Source: Lichenibacterium ramalinae
GTDB taxonomy: Bacteria; Pseudomonadota; Alphaproteobacteria; Rhizobiales; Beijerinckiaceae
DNA length: 64,000 nt
Assembly (NCBI RefSeq): GCF_004137085.1
Contig: NZ_QYBC01000013.1
Coordinates: 62,001 to 126,000, forward strand
Reading direction: 5' to 3'
Position numbers and translations under genes: made by a program. The notes below the pieces were generated by a model. It saw only the letters and a list, made by a program, of their open reading frames with translations, ran no database searches and was not told the origin of the DNA. Shown here one piece after another: positions 48,800 through 57,853 of this stretch. Each line of letters begins with the position of its first letter. Position 1 is the first letter of the stretch.

Positions 48800-49599
48800 A
48801 GACGGCCGTGCTGGGGCCCGCCGACCTCGCGCTGGCCTCGGTGCTGGTGCTGGCGAGTGCCGGGCTGAGCCTGGCGCTGGGCCTCGGCCTCGCCCGGACC
48901 TTCGCGGTGGCGGGGCTGCGCACAATGCTGCAGCTGACGCTGGTGGGCTTCGTGCTGCGCTGGATCTTCGCCGCGGCCTCGCCCTGGGTGGTGCTGGCCG
49001 CCGCCGCCGTGATGATGACCGCCGCCACGGCCGAGATCGCGGCCCGGCAGGAGCGCCCGCTGCGCGGGCTGTGGCGGCACGGCCTCGGCGGTGCCACGAT
49101 GGCGAGCGCCACCGTCCTGGCGGTGGGCTTCGGCTACCTCACGCAACTGCGCCCGGCCGTCTGGTACGACCCGCGGGTGCTGGTGCCGCTGGTCGGCATC
49201 GTTCTCGGCTCGGTGATGAGCGCCGTCAGCGTCGGGCTGAACGGGCTGGGCCTCGCCGTGACGCGGGAGCGCGCCGCCATCGAGGCGCGGCTGGCGCTGG
49301 GCGCCACGCGCTTCGAGGCGCTCGGCGGGCCGATGCGCGGCGCCATCCGGGCCGGGCTGATCCCCATCCTCAACCAGATGTCGGCGGCCGGCCTCGTCAC
49401 CCTGCCGGGCCTGATGACGGGCCAGATCCTGGCGGGCGCCGATCCGCAGGGCGCCGCCGACGTCCAGATCGTCACGCTGTTCCTGCTCGCCGGCGCGGGC
49501 GCACTCGGCACGGTGGCGGCCGTCTACGGCGCAGCCTGGCGGCTGACGGACGCGCGCCATCGCCTGCGGCTCGACCGGCTGGCGCCGCCGCGGCCCTGA
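48796..49599 (+). CDS. fetB: ABC transporter permease (FetB/YbbM type)
   Basis: A 267-residue membrane protein of the UPF0014 family. About seven helices include LALASVLVLASAGLSLALGL, LRTMLQLTLVGFVLRWIF and ASATVLAVGFGYLTQL, with the conserved cytoplasmic RERAAIEARLALGATRFEAL (coupling region) and the signature GLIPILNQMSAAGLVTLPGLMTG (two adjoining segments). It is the export channel partner of the upstream ATPase; the substrate in this group is probably iron or another metal. The frame to 46720 upstream is a shadow of ispG and fetA. Confidence 0.9.
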   Translation: MKTAVLGPADLALASVLVLASAGLSLALGLGLARTFAVAGLRTMLQLTLVGFVLRWIFAAASPWVVLAAAAVMMTAATAEIAARQERPLRGLWRHGLGGATMASATVLAVGFGYLTQLRPAVWYDPRVLVPLVGIVLGSVMSAVSVGLNGLGLAVTRERAAIEARLALGATRFEALGGPMRGAIRAGLIPILNQMSAAGLVTLPGLMTGQILAGADPQGAADVQIVTLFLLAGAGALGTVAAVYGAAWRLTDARHRLRLDRLAPPRP

Positions 49600-49631
49600 A
49601 GCCGCGGCGGCCCTGAAGCCGCGGCGGCTCC
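49586..49631. repeat. Nested GC inverted and direct repeats after fetB
   Basis: GCCGCCGCGGC and GCCGCGGCGGC form a near-perfect 11-bp stem with a 6-nt loop around the fetB stop, and CCTGAAGCCGCGGCGGC is duplicated directly afterwards. The stop codon TGA itself is in the repeat. It may terminate both convergent genes. Confidence 0.6.
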
Positions 49632-49649
49632 GAGGCCGTCGCGCGAGGC

Positions 49650-50270
49650 TCAGCGCCAGTGGTCCAGCACCTCCTCGGTCAGCGCGGTCTCGACCTGCTG
49701 GCCGTAGCGGCTGGTGTAGAGCAGCACCATGGCATCGTGGGTCTCGTCCGAGGCCGAGCAGAGCGCGTCGACCACGACGACGACGCGGTAGCCGCGGTCG
49801 ACCGCGCCCAGCACCGTGCCGAGCACGCAGACGTCCGTCTCGCCCCCCGTCACCACCAGCGTGTCGACGCCGCGGCGGCGCAGCCGGGCGTCGAGGTCGC
49901 CGTGGACCCAGGGCGCGTAGGTGGTCTTGTCGAAGACCGCGGCGGGCGGCACCGCCTCGCCGAGCGGCGCCATCAGCTCCACCATGGCGGGATCGAGCTC
50001 GTCGAGCGTCAGGGCGTGCCAGCGCTCGTAGTAGCCGCGCCACGTCCCCGAGGCCGCGTCGGCGTTGCGGGCCGGCACGAAGCGGGTGAACAGCGTGCGC
50101 GCCGGGTTGCGGCGCACGATGCGCTCGACGTTGGGCAGGACCCGCGCCATCCAGGGCGTGTGCCACGCCGTGTCCCCTGCGAACATGTTCTGCATGTCGA
50201 CGCAGAGGTGGAGGGCGCCGTCGCCCAGGGGGCCGAAGCGCAGCCCATGCTTCACCGGTCCGCCGTCCAT
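49650..50270 (-). CDS. Isochorismatase-family cysteine hydrolase
   Basis: A 206-residue hydrolase with the triad-like pattern of the family: an aspartate in LHLCVDMQNMF, a lysine in VFDKTTYAPW, and the nucleophile cysteine in VVTGGETDVCVLGTVLGAV. The cis-peptide-like glycine pair and the D-x-Q motif fit. Members cleave nicotinamide, isochorismate or N-carbamoyl compounds; the substrate is unknown. NAD synthetase lies just upstream on the same strand (90-bp gap), so a nicotinamide-salvage link is possible but only circumstantial. Confidence 0.88.
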   Translation of the reverse strand: MDGGPVKHGLRFGPLGDGALHLCVDMQNMFAGDTAWHTPWMARVLPNVERIVRRNPARTLFTRFVPARNADAASGTWRGYYERWHALTLDELDPAMVELMAPLGEAVPPAAVFDKTTYAPWVHGDLDARLRRRGVDTLVVTGGETDVCVLGTVLGAVDRGYRVVVVVDALCSASDETHDAMVLLYTSRYGQQVETALTEEVLDHWR

Positions 50271-50359
50271 CTCCGCCCTCCCCGCACCGCGTTGCCTCGC
50301 TTGGCTTGGCCGAACAACGGGCCGCGACCGGTGCGGGTTTGGGCCTGCGGCCCTCGGCC

Positions 50360-52402
<2,043 letters not shown>

Positions 52403-52496
52403 GGCGCCCTCCCCTCCACCGGCCCGGGCCGGACCCGCCAGGGTTTGCGCCGCGGGCCGCCGCGGGGTCAAGCGTCGACGCTGCCGCCCCCCGCCC

Positions 52497-53393
52497 TCAG
52501 AGGCCCAGCACGCGCCGGCACCCGTCCTCCGCCTCCGCGACGCCGATCGCCGCCATGTCGTCGCCGCCGCGCAGGATCCACCCCGCAGCCCGGCCGGCGG
52601 GCTCGACGCGGGCCGCCTGGTCGACGAAATGCGCCCGCAGCCCCAGGGTCGGGATGCCGGAGGCGGCCGCGAGGTGCATGAGGCCGGAATCGTTGCTGAC
52701 GGCGAGGGCGCAGCGGGCGAGGCAGGCCGAGACTTCGGGCAGGGTGAGGGCGCCGACGAGGTCGACGGCGTCCGGCAGGGCGGCGAGCAGCGGCGCCGCC
52801 CCCGCGCGCTCCCGCGCCCCGGGGCCGCCGAACACGGCCGCGCGGGCGCCCGGCAGCGGCCCGGCGGCGAGGCGCCGGAACAGCGCCGCGAAACGCTCCG
52901 CCGGCCACATCTTGGGCGTCCAGCTGGCGGTGGGGCAGAGCGCCACGACAGGCCCGCCTTCCGGGATCAGCGCGGCGGCCCGCGCCCGCTCGGCCGCCCC
53001 GGCCCAGGCCACCGGCAGGGGCGCGGGATCGATGCCGAGCAGCGCCGCGTGCTGCTGGTAGAGCCGCAGCCCCGGCATCGGCCGCCGCATGAACCGGTTG
53101 CGCGCCAGCACCGCATAGGGCAGGCCCGATCCCTTGAGGTCCACCGCCATGTCCCAATGCGTGCCCACCACGGCGGCCCAGAGCGCCAGCCAGTGGGTGT
53201 GGGTCTGGCGCTTGCGCACCACGATCACCCGATCGAGCCCCGGCATGTGGGTGAACAACCCCGCCGCCTCCGGCGCGGCCGCCACGGTGATGCGGGCCCC
53301 GGGCCGGGTGCGGGCGAGATGGTCGAGGATCCCGCAGGCCATGACGGCATCGCCGATCATCCGCGGCGCCACGAACAGGATCTTTTCCGACAC
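52497..53393 (-). CDS. Glycosyltransferase family 9 (heptosyltransferase-like)
   Basis: A 298-residue GT-B enzyme. The N terminus is KILFVAPRMIGDAVMACGIL, followed by DMAVDLKGSGLPYAVLARNR, the nucleotide-sugar domain VVALCPTASWTPKMWPAERFA and AVSNDSGLMHLAAASGIPTLGL. This resembles WaaF/WaaC and related lipopolysaccharide-core heptosyltransferases. The start is GTG 53393. The alternative ATG at 53576 gives an unlikely 61-residue leader. It stands alone, 94 bp after nadE starts upstream on the same strand. Confidence 0.88.
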   Translation of the reverse strand: MSEKILFVAPRMIGDAVMACGILDHLARTRPGARITVAAAPEAAGLFTHMPGLDRVIVVRKRQTHTHWLALWAAVVGTHWDMAVDLKGSGLPYAVLARNRFMRRPMPGLRLYQQHAALLGIDPAPLPVAWAGAAERARAAALIPEGGPVVALCPTASWTPKMWPAERFAALFRRLAAGPLPGARAAVFGGPGARERAGAAPLLAALPDAVDLVGALTLPEVSACLARCALAVSNDSGLMHLAAASGIPTLGLRAHFVDQAARVEPAGRAAGWILRGGDDMAAIGVAEAEDGCRRVLGL

Positions 53394-53771
53394 GCGCCCC
53401 AACCTTTCCACCGGCCCGGGAGGCGTTCTAGAGCCAGTCAGGCCGTTGTTGAAGCGAAGCTTCGACCCAAGCGCCGACCCCTCCGGCATCGTGCCGTCGC
53501 GCTCCGCCGCCGCATCGCGGCAACCCCGGCCAAGCACCAGCCTACGATAGGCACCACAATGCCGGTCGGTGTTCACCGATCGTTGTCTTAACCGGCCGAT
53601 AACGATTGCATTCTACAACGGACCATGCAACCCATCATGGCGACGCTGCATAGAGGTGACGCGTCCGAATACAGCGGCAAGAGAGACTTGTATTCCGGGC
53701 ATCTCGGGCTCCTCGTTCCTCGTATTCACACGCCTTTGCGCCGCGGGCAGATCAAGGGGATTTCGACTCCG
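53394..53771. other. Intergenic region before the ABM-domain gene
   Basis: These 378 bp separate the divergent glycosyltransferase and ABM-domain genes. The base composition becomes less GC-rich after about 53560. A 10-bp palindrome CGAAGCTTCG lies near 53455-53464. An open frame from 53625 runs into the ABM gene, but its first 49 codons look non-coding. Promoters for both directions should be here; none is confidently located. Confidence 0.4.
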
Positions 53772-54806
53772 ATGTACAAACCCAGCGGCGACGACATCCG
53801 GGATGCGGATGAAGGCAGTGAGCCCGGAGTCGTGCGGGTCGGCTCGGACGCGATGGAGGCCGGAGGGCTTAAGCCTGCCCGAGCATCCAAGGCTATCGCC
53901 ACCAGGGTCGCCATTCGGCCCGGCATGGAGACGGGTTTCGCGAACTGGCAGGCCACGTTCACCCGGGCGGCGTCCGCCACGGCTGATTTCGTCAGCCTGG
54001 ACATCATCCCGGCCTTTCCCGGCTCGGCCGAATGGCAGGTCATCCAGAGATTCCGTTCGCCCGAGGGGCTGGCCCGATGGGTCCGCGATGCGTCCCGCGC
54101 CGCTCTCCTGACCGAACTGACCGGCCTCGAAGATCCCGCACGCCCCGCCCACGCCGACGAGGCGGCGCCGGACTACCACTCGACCACCACGGTCACGGAA
54201 GTCATCACCACGGTGGTGAAGCCCGGCCAGGAGGAAGCGTTCCGCCTCTGGGGCGAGCGGATCCAACGCGTGCAGGCGTGCTTCCCCGGCTACATGGGCA
54301 CCCTGGTCCAGGCGCCCCTGTCATCGGACGTTCCGCATTGGACCACGCTGGTCCGCTTCGAATCCCCCGCCTTCCTCGATGCCTGGCTGGGGTCGGCGGA
54401 GCGAAAGGCCATCCTCGCCGAAGCGACGCCGCAGGTCTCGACGTGGCGGAACCATCGGATGAGCAACGCTTTCGCCGGCTGGTTCGCCAACGAACAGCGT
54501 CTGGCTCCGCCGCCGGCCTGGAAGCAGACGTGCCTCGTCCTCCTGGTTCTGTTCCCCATCGTCATGCTGGAGATCCGCTTCCTCGGCCCCGTGCTGAGGG
54601 GACTGCCGCTGACCGTGTCGACGTTCATCGGCAATGCCATCAGCGTCTCGGTCGTCTCGTGGCCCCTGATGGCTGTCGCCATCTTCGCGCTCGGCTGGTG
54701 GTTGAAGCCCACGGCGAAACCGCGCTGGCGCACCGAGTTCCTTGGCATGTCGGCCGTCGCCGGCCTCTATGCGATCGAAATACTGGCTTTCAGCCGTCTT
54801 CTATGA
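53772..54806 (+). CDS. Tandem antibiotic-biosynthesis-monooxygenase-domain membrane protein
   Basis: A 344-residue protein with two ABM ferredoxin-like domains: one near 40-130 (KAIATRVAIRPGMETGFANWQ, WQVIQRFRSPEGLARWV) and one near 140-235 (VITTVVKPGQEEAFRLWGERIQ, WTTLVRFESPAFLDAWL). Three hydrophobic helices follow (TCLVLLVLFPIVMLEIRFL, LTVSTFIGNAISVSVVSWPL, FLGMSAVAGLYAIEILAF). ABM domains usually act in small-molecule oxidation or heme handling; this fusion's substrate is unknown. The ATG at 53772 is chosen over one at 53625. It starts an accessory group with the deaminase and FAD enzyme. Confidence 0.82.
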   Translation: MYKPSGDDIRDADEGSEPGVVRVGSDAMEAGGLKPARASKAIATRVAIRPGMETGFANWQATFTRAASATADFVSLDIIPAFPGSAEWQVIQRFRSPEGLARWVRDASRAALLTELTGLEDPARPAHADEAAPDYHSTTTVTEVITTVVKPGQEEAFRLWGERIQRVQACFPGYMGTLVQAPLSSDVPHWTTLVRFESPAFLDAWLGSAERKAILAEATPQVSTWRNHRMSNAFAGWFANEQRLAPPPAWKQTCLVLLVLFPIVMLEIRFLGPVLRGLPLTVSTFIGNAISVSVVSWPLMAVAIFALGWWLKPTAKPRWRTEFLGMSAVAGLYAIEILAFSRLL

Positions 54807-54818
54807 CGTGACGTCATA
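54802..54818. promoter_or_regulatory. 17-bp perfect palindrome, candidate operator
   Basis: TATGACGT-G-ACGTCATA is an exact inverted repeat with a 1-nt centre. It covers the stop codon of the ABM gene (TGA 54804-54806) and lies 47 bp before the deaminase start. This shape suits a dimeric GntR- or TetR-type repressor. No regulator gene is adjacent. Confidence 0.65.
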
Positions 54819-54864
54819 CAGGACGGATATGGAGCCGAGATTCACCCCTAGGGAAAGTTGCCAC

Positions 54865-55347
54865 ATGACCGACCAACACAACGACTTCATGGCCCGGGCC
54901 ATTGCCCTGTCGGAGAAGACCTCCCTCGTCGACAGCGCCGGCGGTGTCTTCGGCTGCGTGATCGTGCAGGACGGCAAGATCATCGCCGAGGGCGCCAATC
55001 GCGTGGTCGCGGAGAACGATCCGACCTGGCATGGAGAGATCGAGGCCATCCGCAAGGCCTGCAAATCGGAAGGGACGTTCAAGCTCCGCGACGCGACGCT
55101 CTACACCAGCGCCGAACCCTGCCCCATGTGCATGGCGGCGGCCTATTGGGCCGGCATCAAGTCGGTCTATTACGCCGCGCAGGTCGAGGACGCGTTGGAA
55201 TACGGCGGGTTCGACGACAGCATGATCTATGCCGAACTGAAGAAGGACGTCGGGGAGCGCTCGATCCCCAGCAAGCAGATCATGCGGGCGGAAGCCGTCG
55301 AAGTCTGGAAGAAATACGCCCAGAAGGCGGATCGCGTCCCGTATTGA
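54865..55347 (+). CDS. Nucleoside deaminase (guanine/tRNA-adenosine deaminase-like)
   Basis: A 160-residue zinc cytidine-deaminase-superfamily protein. The zinc and catalytic motif is HGEIEAIRKAC with H and E at about 57-59, and the second is PCPMCMAAAYWAGIKSVYY. A TGVFG-like GGVFGCVIV precedes. Length and pattern resemble guanine deaminase (GuaD) or TadA-like enzymes; the YYAAQVEDALEYGGFDD loop is close to the guanine-deaminase type. The ATG at 54865 has GGAAAG upstream. It follows the palindrome and may be under its control. Confidence 0.88.
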   Translation: MTDQHNDFMARAIALSEKTSLVDSAGGVFGCVIVQDGKIIAEGANRVVAENDPTWHGEIEAIRKACKSEGTFKLRDATLYTSAEPCPMCMAAAYWAGIKSVYYAAQVEDALEYGGFDDSMIYAELKKDVGERSIPSKQIMRAEAVEVWKKYAQKADRVPY

Positions 55348-55380
55348 CGCCTCGACCGTCCCTCGTCCGATTACATTCTC

Positions 55381-55406
55381 CCACCCGGACAGCATCGTCC
55401 GGGTGG
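55381..55406. terminator. Strong hairpin between deaminase and oxidoreductase
   Basis: CCACCCGGAC-AGCATC-GTCCGGGTGG is a perfect 10-bp stem with a 6-nt loop, 33 bp after the deaminase stop and 27 bp before the oxidoreductase start. It lacks a T-run, so it may attenuate, process or bind a factor rather than fully terminate. Confidence 0.65.
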
Positions 55407-55432
55407 TATCCTCCTGCCTGACGGGCCCGAGC

Positions 55433-56830
55433 ATGACCATCGAGAACTTGAAACGGGCCTGCAAGGGTGCGGTCATCGCGGCGAGCGATGCGGGGTTCCT
55501 CGAGGCCATCCATGGCAACCTGTGGAACAAGCTGGTCCCCGACCGCGCCCCGGAGGCGGTGGTGCAGGCGGCGGACGAAGACGATGTGGTCGCGGCCGTC
55601 CGGTTCGCGCGCGCCAACGGCTTTAAGGTCGTGGTCCGTGGCGGCGGCCACAATTGGTGCCAGCCGTCCTTGCGCCGCGGCGGCATCATGATCGACCTCC
55701 GCCATTTCGACAAGGTGATCTCGATCGATGCCGGGAACCGCAGGGCGGTGATCCAGCCGATCGTCAGCAACCGCGACATTCAGAGGGCGCTCAATCCCCT
55801 CGGCCTCGCCTTTCCGACCGGCCATTGTCCGGAGGTCAAGGCCAGCGGCTACTTCCTCGGCGGCGGCATGGCGTGGAACCCGACGGTCTGGGGTTTCGGA
55901 GCCGAAAGCCTTGAGGCGATCGAGCTCGTCACCGCGGACGGCGAGCTGATCGAGGCCAGCGAGACCGAAAACCCCGATTACTTCTGGGCGGCGCGTGGCG
56001 CGGGCTACGGGTTCTTCGGCATCATCACCAAGTACCACCTCAGACTGCAGGCGCTGCCCAAGGCCATGCATGGCAGCACCGCCTTCTACCGGCTCGAGGA
56101 CGCGCCGGTGATCGGCAGCTGGTTGGGGGAAATGGCCCCGGCGATCTCGCCCAGCGTCGAGTTGAGCCAGTACATCGTGCAGGCGCCGCCCGAGCTGAAG
56201 CCGCTGGCGGCCGATCAGAACGGCTGGCTCTGCATGGTGACGGGGACGGCCTTCGAGGACACGCCGGACGCCGCCAGGGAGGCGCTGCGCCCGCTGGAGC
56301 GGCCGCCGGTCCCGTCCCTGTCGCGTTCGTTCGCGACGCCGCTGGACTTCGAGCAGCTCTTCGACGCCTCGGGAGCGCTCTGGCCGGAGGGCCTCCGCTC
56401 CAGGGTCGAGGCGACCTATTCCGATCACAGCCCGGGAGAGATGATGCAGGCGGTCCTGCAGCTGTTGCCAAAAGCGCCGTCGGCCACGACAGTGTTCCTG
56501 TTCACCATCTTCTGCGGCCCCGACGTCCCCGCCCCGCAGAAGGACATGGCGCGGTCCATGTCGGCCAAAGTGTACGGCGGGCCCTGGTCCATGTGGCGGG
56601 ACGCGGCGGACGATCAGGTCAACGCGGACTGGCATCAGGCGGTGGTGACGACGTTGCGGCCCTACAACACAGGCTATTACATCGGCGAGGCCAACACCGT
56701 GGAACGACCATCCAGTGCCGTGCAGGCCTTCGCGCCCGAGAAATGGCGGAAGCTCGGCGAGCTTCGGGACCGTTACGATCCGGACCGTGTGTTCTTCGAC
56801 TATTTCGAAGGCTTGTCGGACGGCCGGTGA
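55433..56830 (+). CDS. FAD-binding oxidoreductase (berberine-bridge-enzyme-like)
   Basis: A 465-residue PCMH-type flavoprotein. The FAD domain includes RAPEAVVQAADEDDVVAAVRF, KVVVRGGGHNWCQPSLRRGG (the histidine that attaches FAD in this family lies in the GGGH motif) and GYFLGGGMAWNPTVWGFG. The C-terminal BBE motif occurs near the end, YYIGEANTVERPS then LRDRYDPDRVFFDYF. It probably oxidises a small alcohol, sugar or amine. I chose ATG 55433; an earlier ATG (55403) lies within the hairpin. It ends the accessory group. Confidence 0.88.
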   Translation: MTIENLKRACKGAVIAASDAGFLEAIHGNLWNKLVPDRAPEAVVQAADEDDVVAAVRFARANGFKVVVRGGGHNWCQPSLRRGGIMIDLRHFDKVISIDAGNRRAVIQPIVSNRDIQRALNPLGLAFPTGHCPEVKASGYFLGGGMAWNPTVWGFGAESLEAIELVTADGELIEASETENPDYFWAARGAGYGFFGIITKYHLRLQALPKAMHGSTAFYRLEDAPVIGSWLGEMAPAISPSVELSQYIVQAPPELKPLAADQNGWLCMVTGTAFEDTPDAAREALRPLERPPVPSLSRSFATPLDFEQLFDASGALWPEGLRSRVEATYSDHSPGEMMQAVLQLLPKAPSATTVFLFTIFCGPDVPAPQKDMARSMSAKVYGGPWSMWRDAADDQVNADWHQAVVTTLRPYNTGYYIGEANTVERPSSAVQAFAPEKWRKLGELRDRYDPDRVFFDYFEGLSDGR

Positions 56831-56942
56831 GGACGGGCGACGTCAGCGGATGCGAGGGCCAGCACGGCGGGGCGCATGGCGCCCTTACCGATCGCGACCG
56901 GGCGCGATGCGGGAACCTTCGACCTGATGAAAGACAGCGCGC

Positions 56943-57740
56943 TTGGAAATCCTCGAAACCCTGGCGATCCTGGCCGTCCTGCTCGGCTGCACCCTGCTGG
57001 GCCGATGGGGCCGGCGCTGGCTCAAGGACCACCACAAGACGAGCCCCACCACCGAGTCGGTCCGCGCCATCGCCGCCATCGTGGCGACGATCTCGGGACT
57101 GGTGCTGGGCCTCCTGGTCAACTCAGGCAAGACCGAGTTCGACGCCCATGCCGAGACCTACCGGCGCTACGGCATCGCTTTGGCCGATCTCGACCGCCAC
57201 CTGCGCGACTACGGCGTCCCGGCGACGCCGCTCCGCACGGTGCTGCGGACCTTCACGGCGGCCGTGATCGCCGACCAGTGGCCGGACGAGCCGCACCCCT
57301 CCGGCCCCTACCCGTCCCCGGTCCACCCCGTCCAGCCCGGCAGCGGTGAGACGGCCGAATACACCGCCATGCTGACCGACATGGATGACGGGATCGAGGC
57401 GCTGTCGCCGTCCGGCGCCCGGCAGGACCGCCTCGCCGCGCTGCTCCGCCAGGACCTGCGCACCGTGCAGGCGATCCGCTGGTCGCTCATCGAGCGCGCC
57501 CCGTCGGACCTGTCGCCGATCCTGCTCGGGGTGCTGGTGGGCTGGCTCGCGGCTTTGTTCCTGATCTTCGGCCTCATGTCGCCGCGCAACCGGCTCACCG
57601 CCTTCGTGTTGGTGCTGTCGGCCGTGTCGGTCGCCTCCTCGGTCTACCTGATCATCGACTTCGATTCGGACATCGGCGGCCCCATCTCGGTGTCGAGCCG
57701 CCCGCTGCGCGACGCCCTGTGGCACATGGACCGGCCGTGA
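56943..57740 (+). CDS. Bestrophin-like DUF4239 membrane protein
   Basis: A 265-residue membrane protein with helices at about 3-20, 41-63, 183-203 and 210-232. The central soluble loop holds a conserved-looking VRAIAAIVATISGLVLGLLV and a helical hairpin. It resembles the bestrophin-like DUF4239 group, whose function is unproven. The start is TTG at 56943, which fits the hydrophobic N terminus. It precedes the cyclase by 113 bp in the same direction. Confidence 0.7.
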   Translation: MEILETLAILAVLLGCTLLGRWGRRWLKDHHKTSPTTESVRAIAAIVATISGLVLGLLVNSGKTEFDAHAETYRRYGIALADLDRHLRDYGVPATPLRTVLRTFTAAVIADQWPDEPHPSGPYPSPVHPVQPGSGETAEYTAMLTDMDDGIEALSPSGARQDRLAALLRQDLRTVQAIRWSLIERAPSDLSPILLGVLVGWLAALFLIFGLMSPRNRLTAFVLVLSAVSVASSVYLIIDFDSDIGGPISVSSRPLRDALWHMDRP

Positions 57741-57853
57741 CGCATGGGGACCGGACCGACGGGCCTGCCGCAGCTGTCCGGCCCCGACGGCGATCCTGGC
57801 GGGCGGCCACCGGCGAATCCGAGACCTGACGTCGCCTGCGGAGGACCCCCGCC

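Noticed and set aside
46727-49599. Selenoprotein candidate near selC
   Set aside because: ispG and fetAB are complete without an in-frame TGA and end with normal family C termini.
54032-54811. Plus-strand 259-codon frame in the accessory group
   Set aside because: Shadow of the ABM-domain gene in another frame; the ABM frame has domains and membrane helices.
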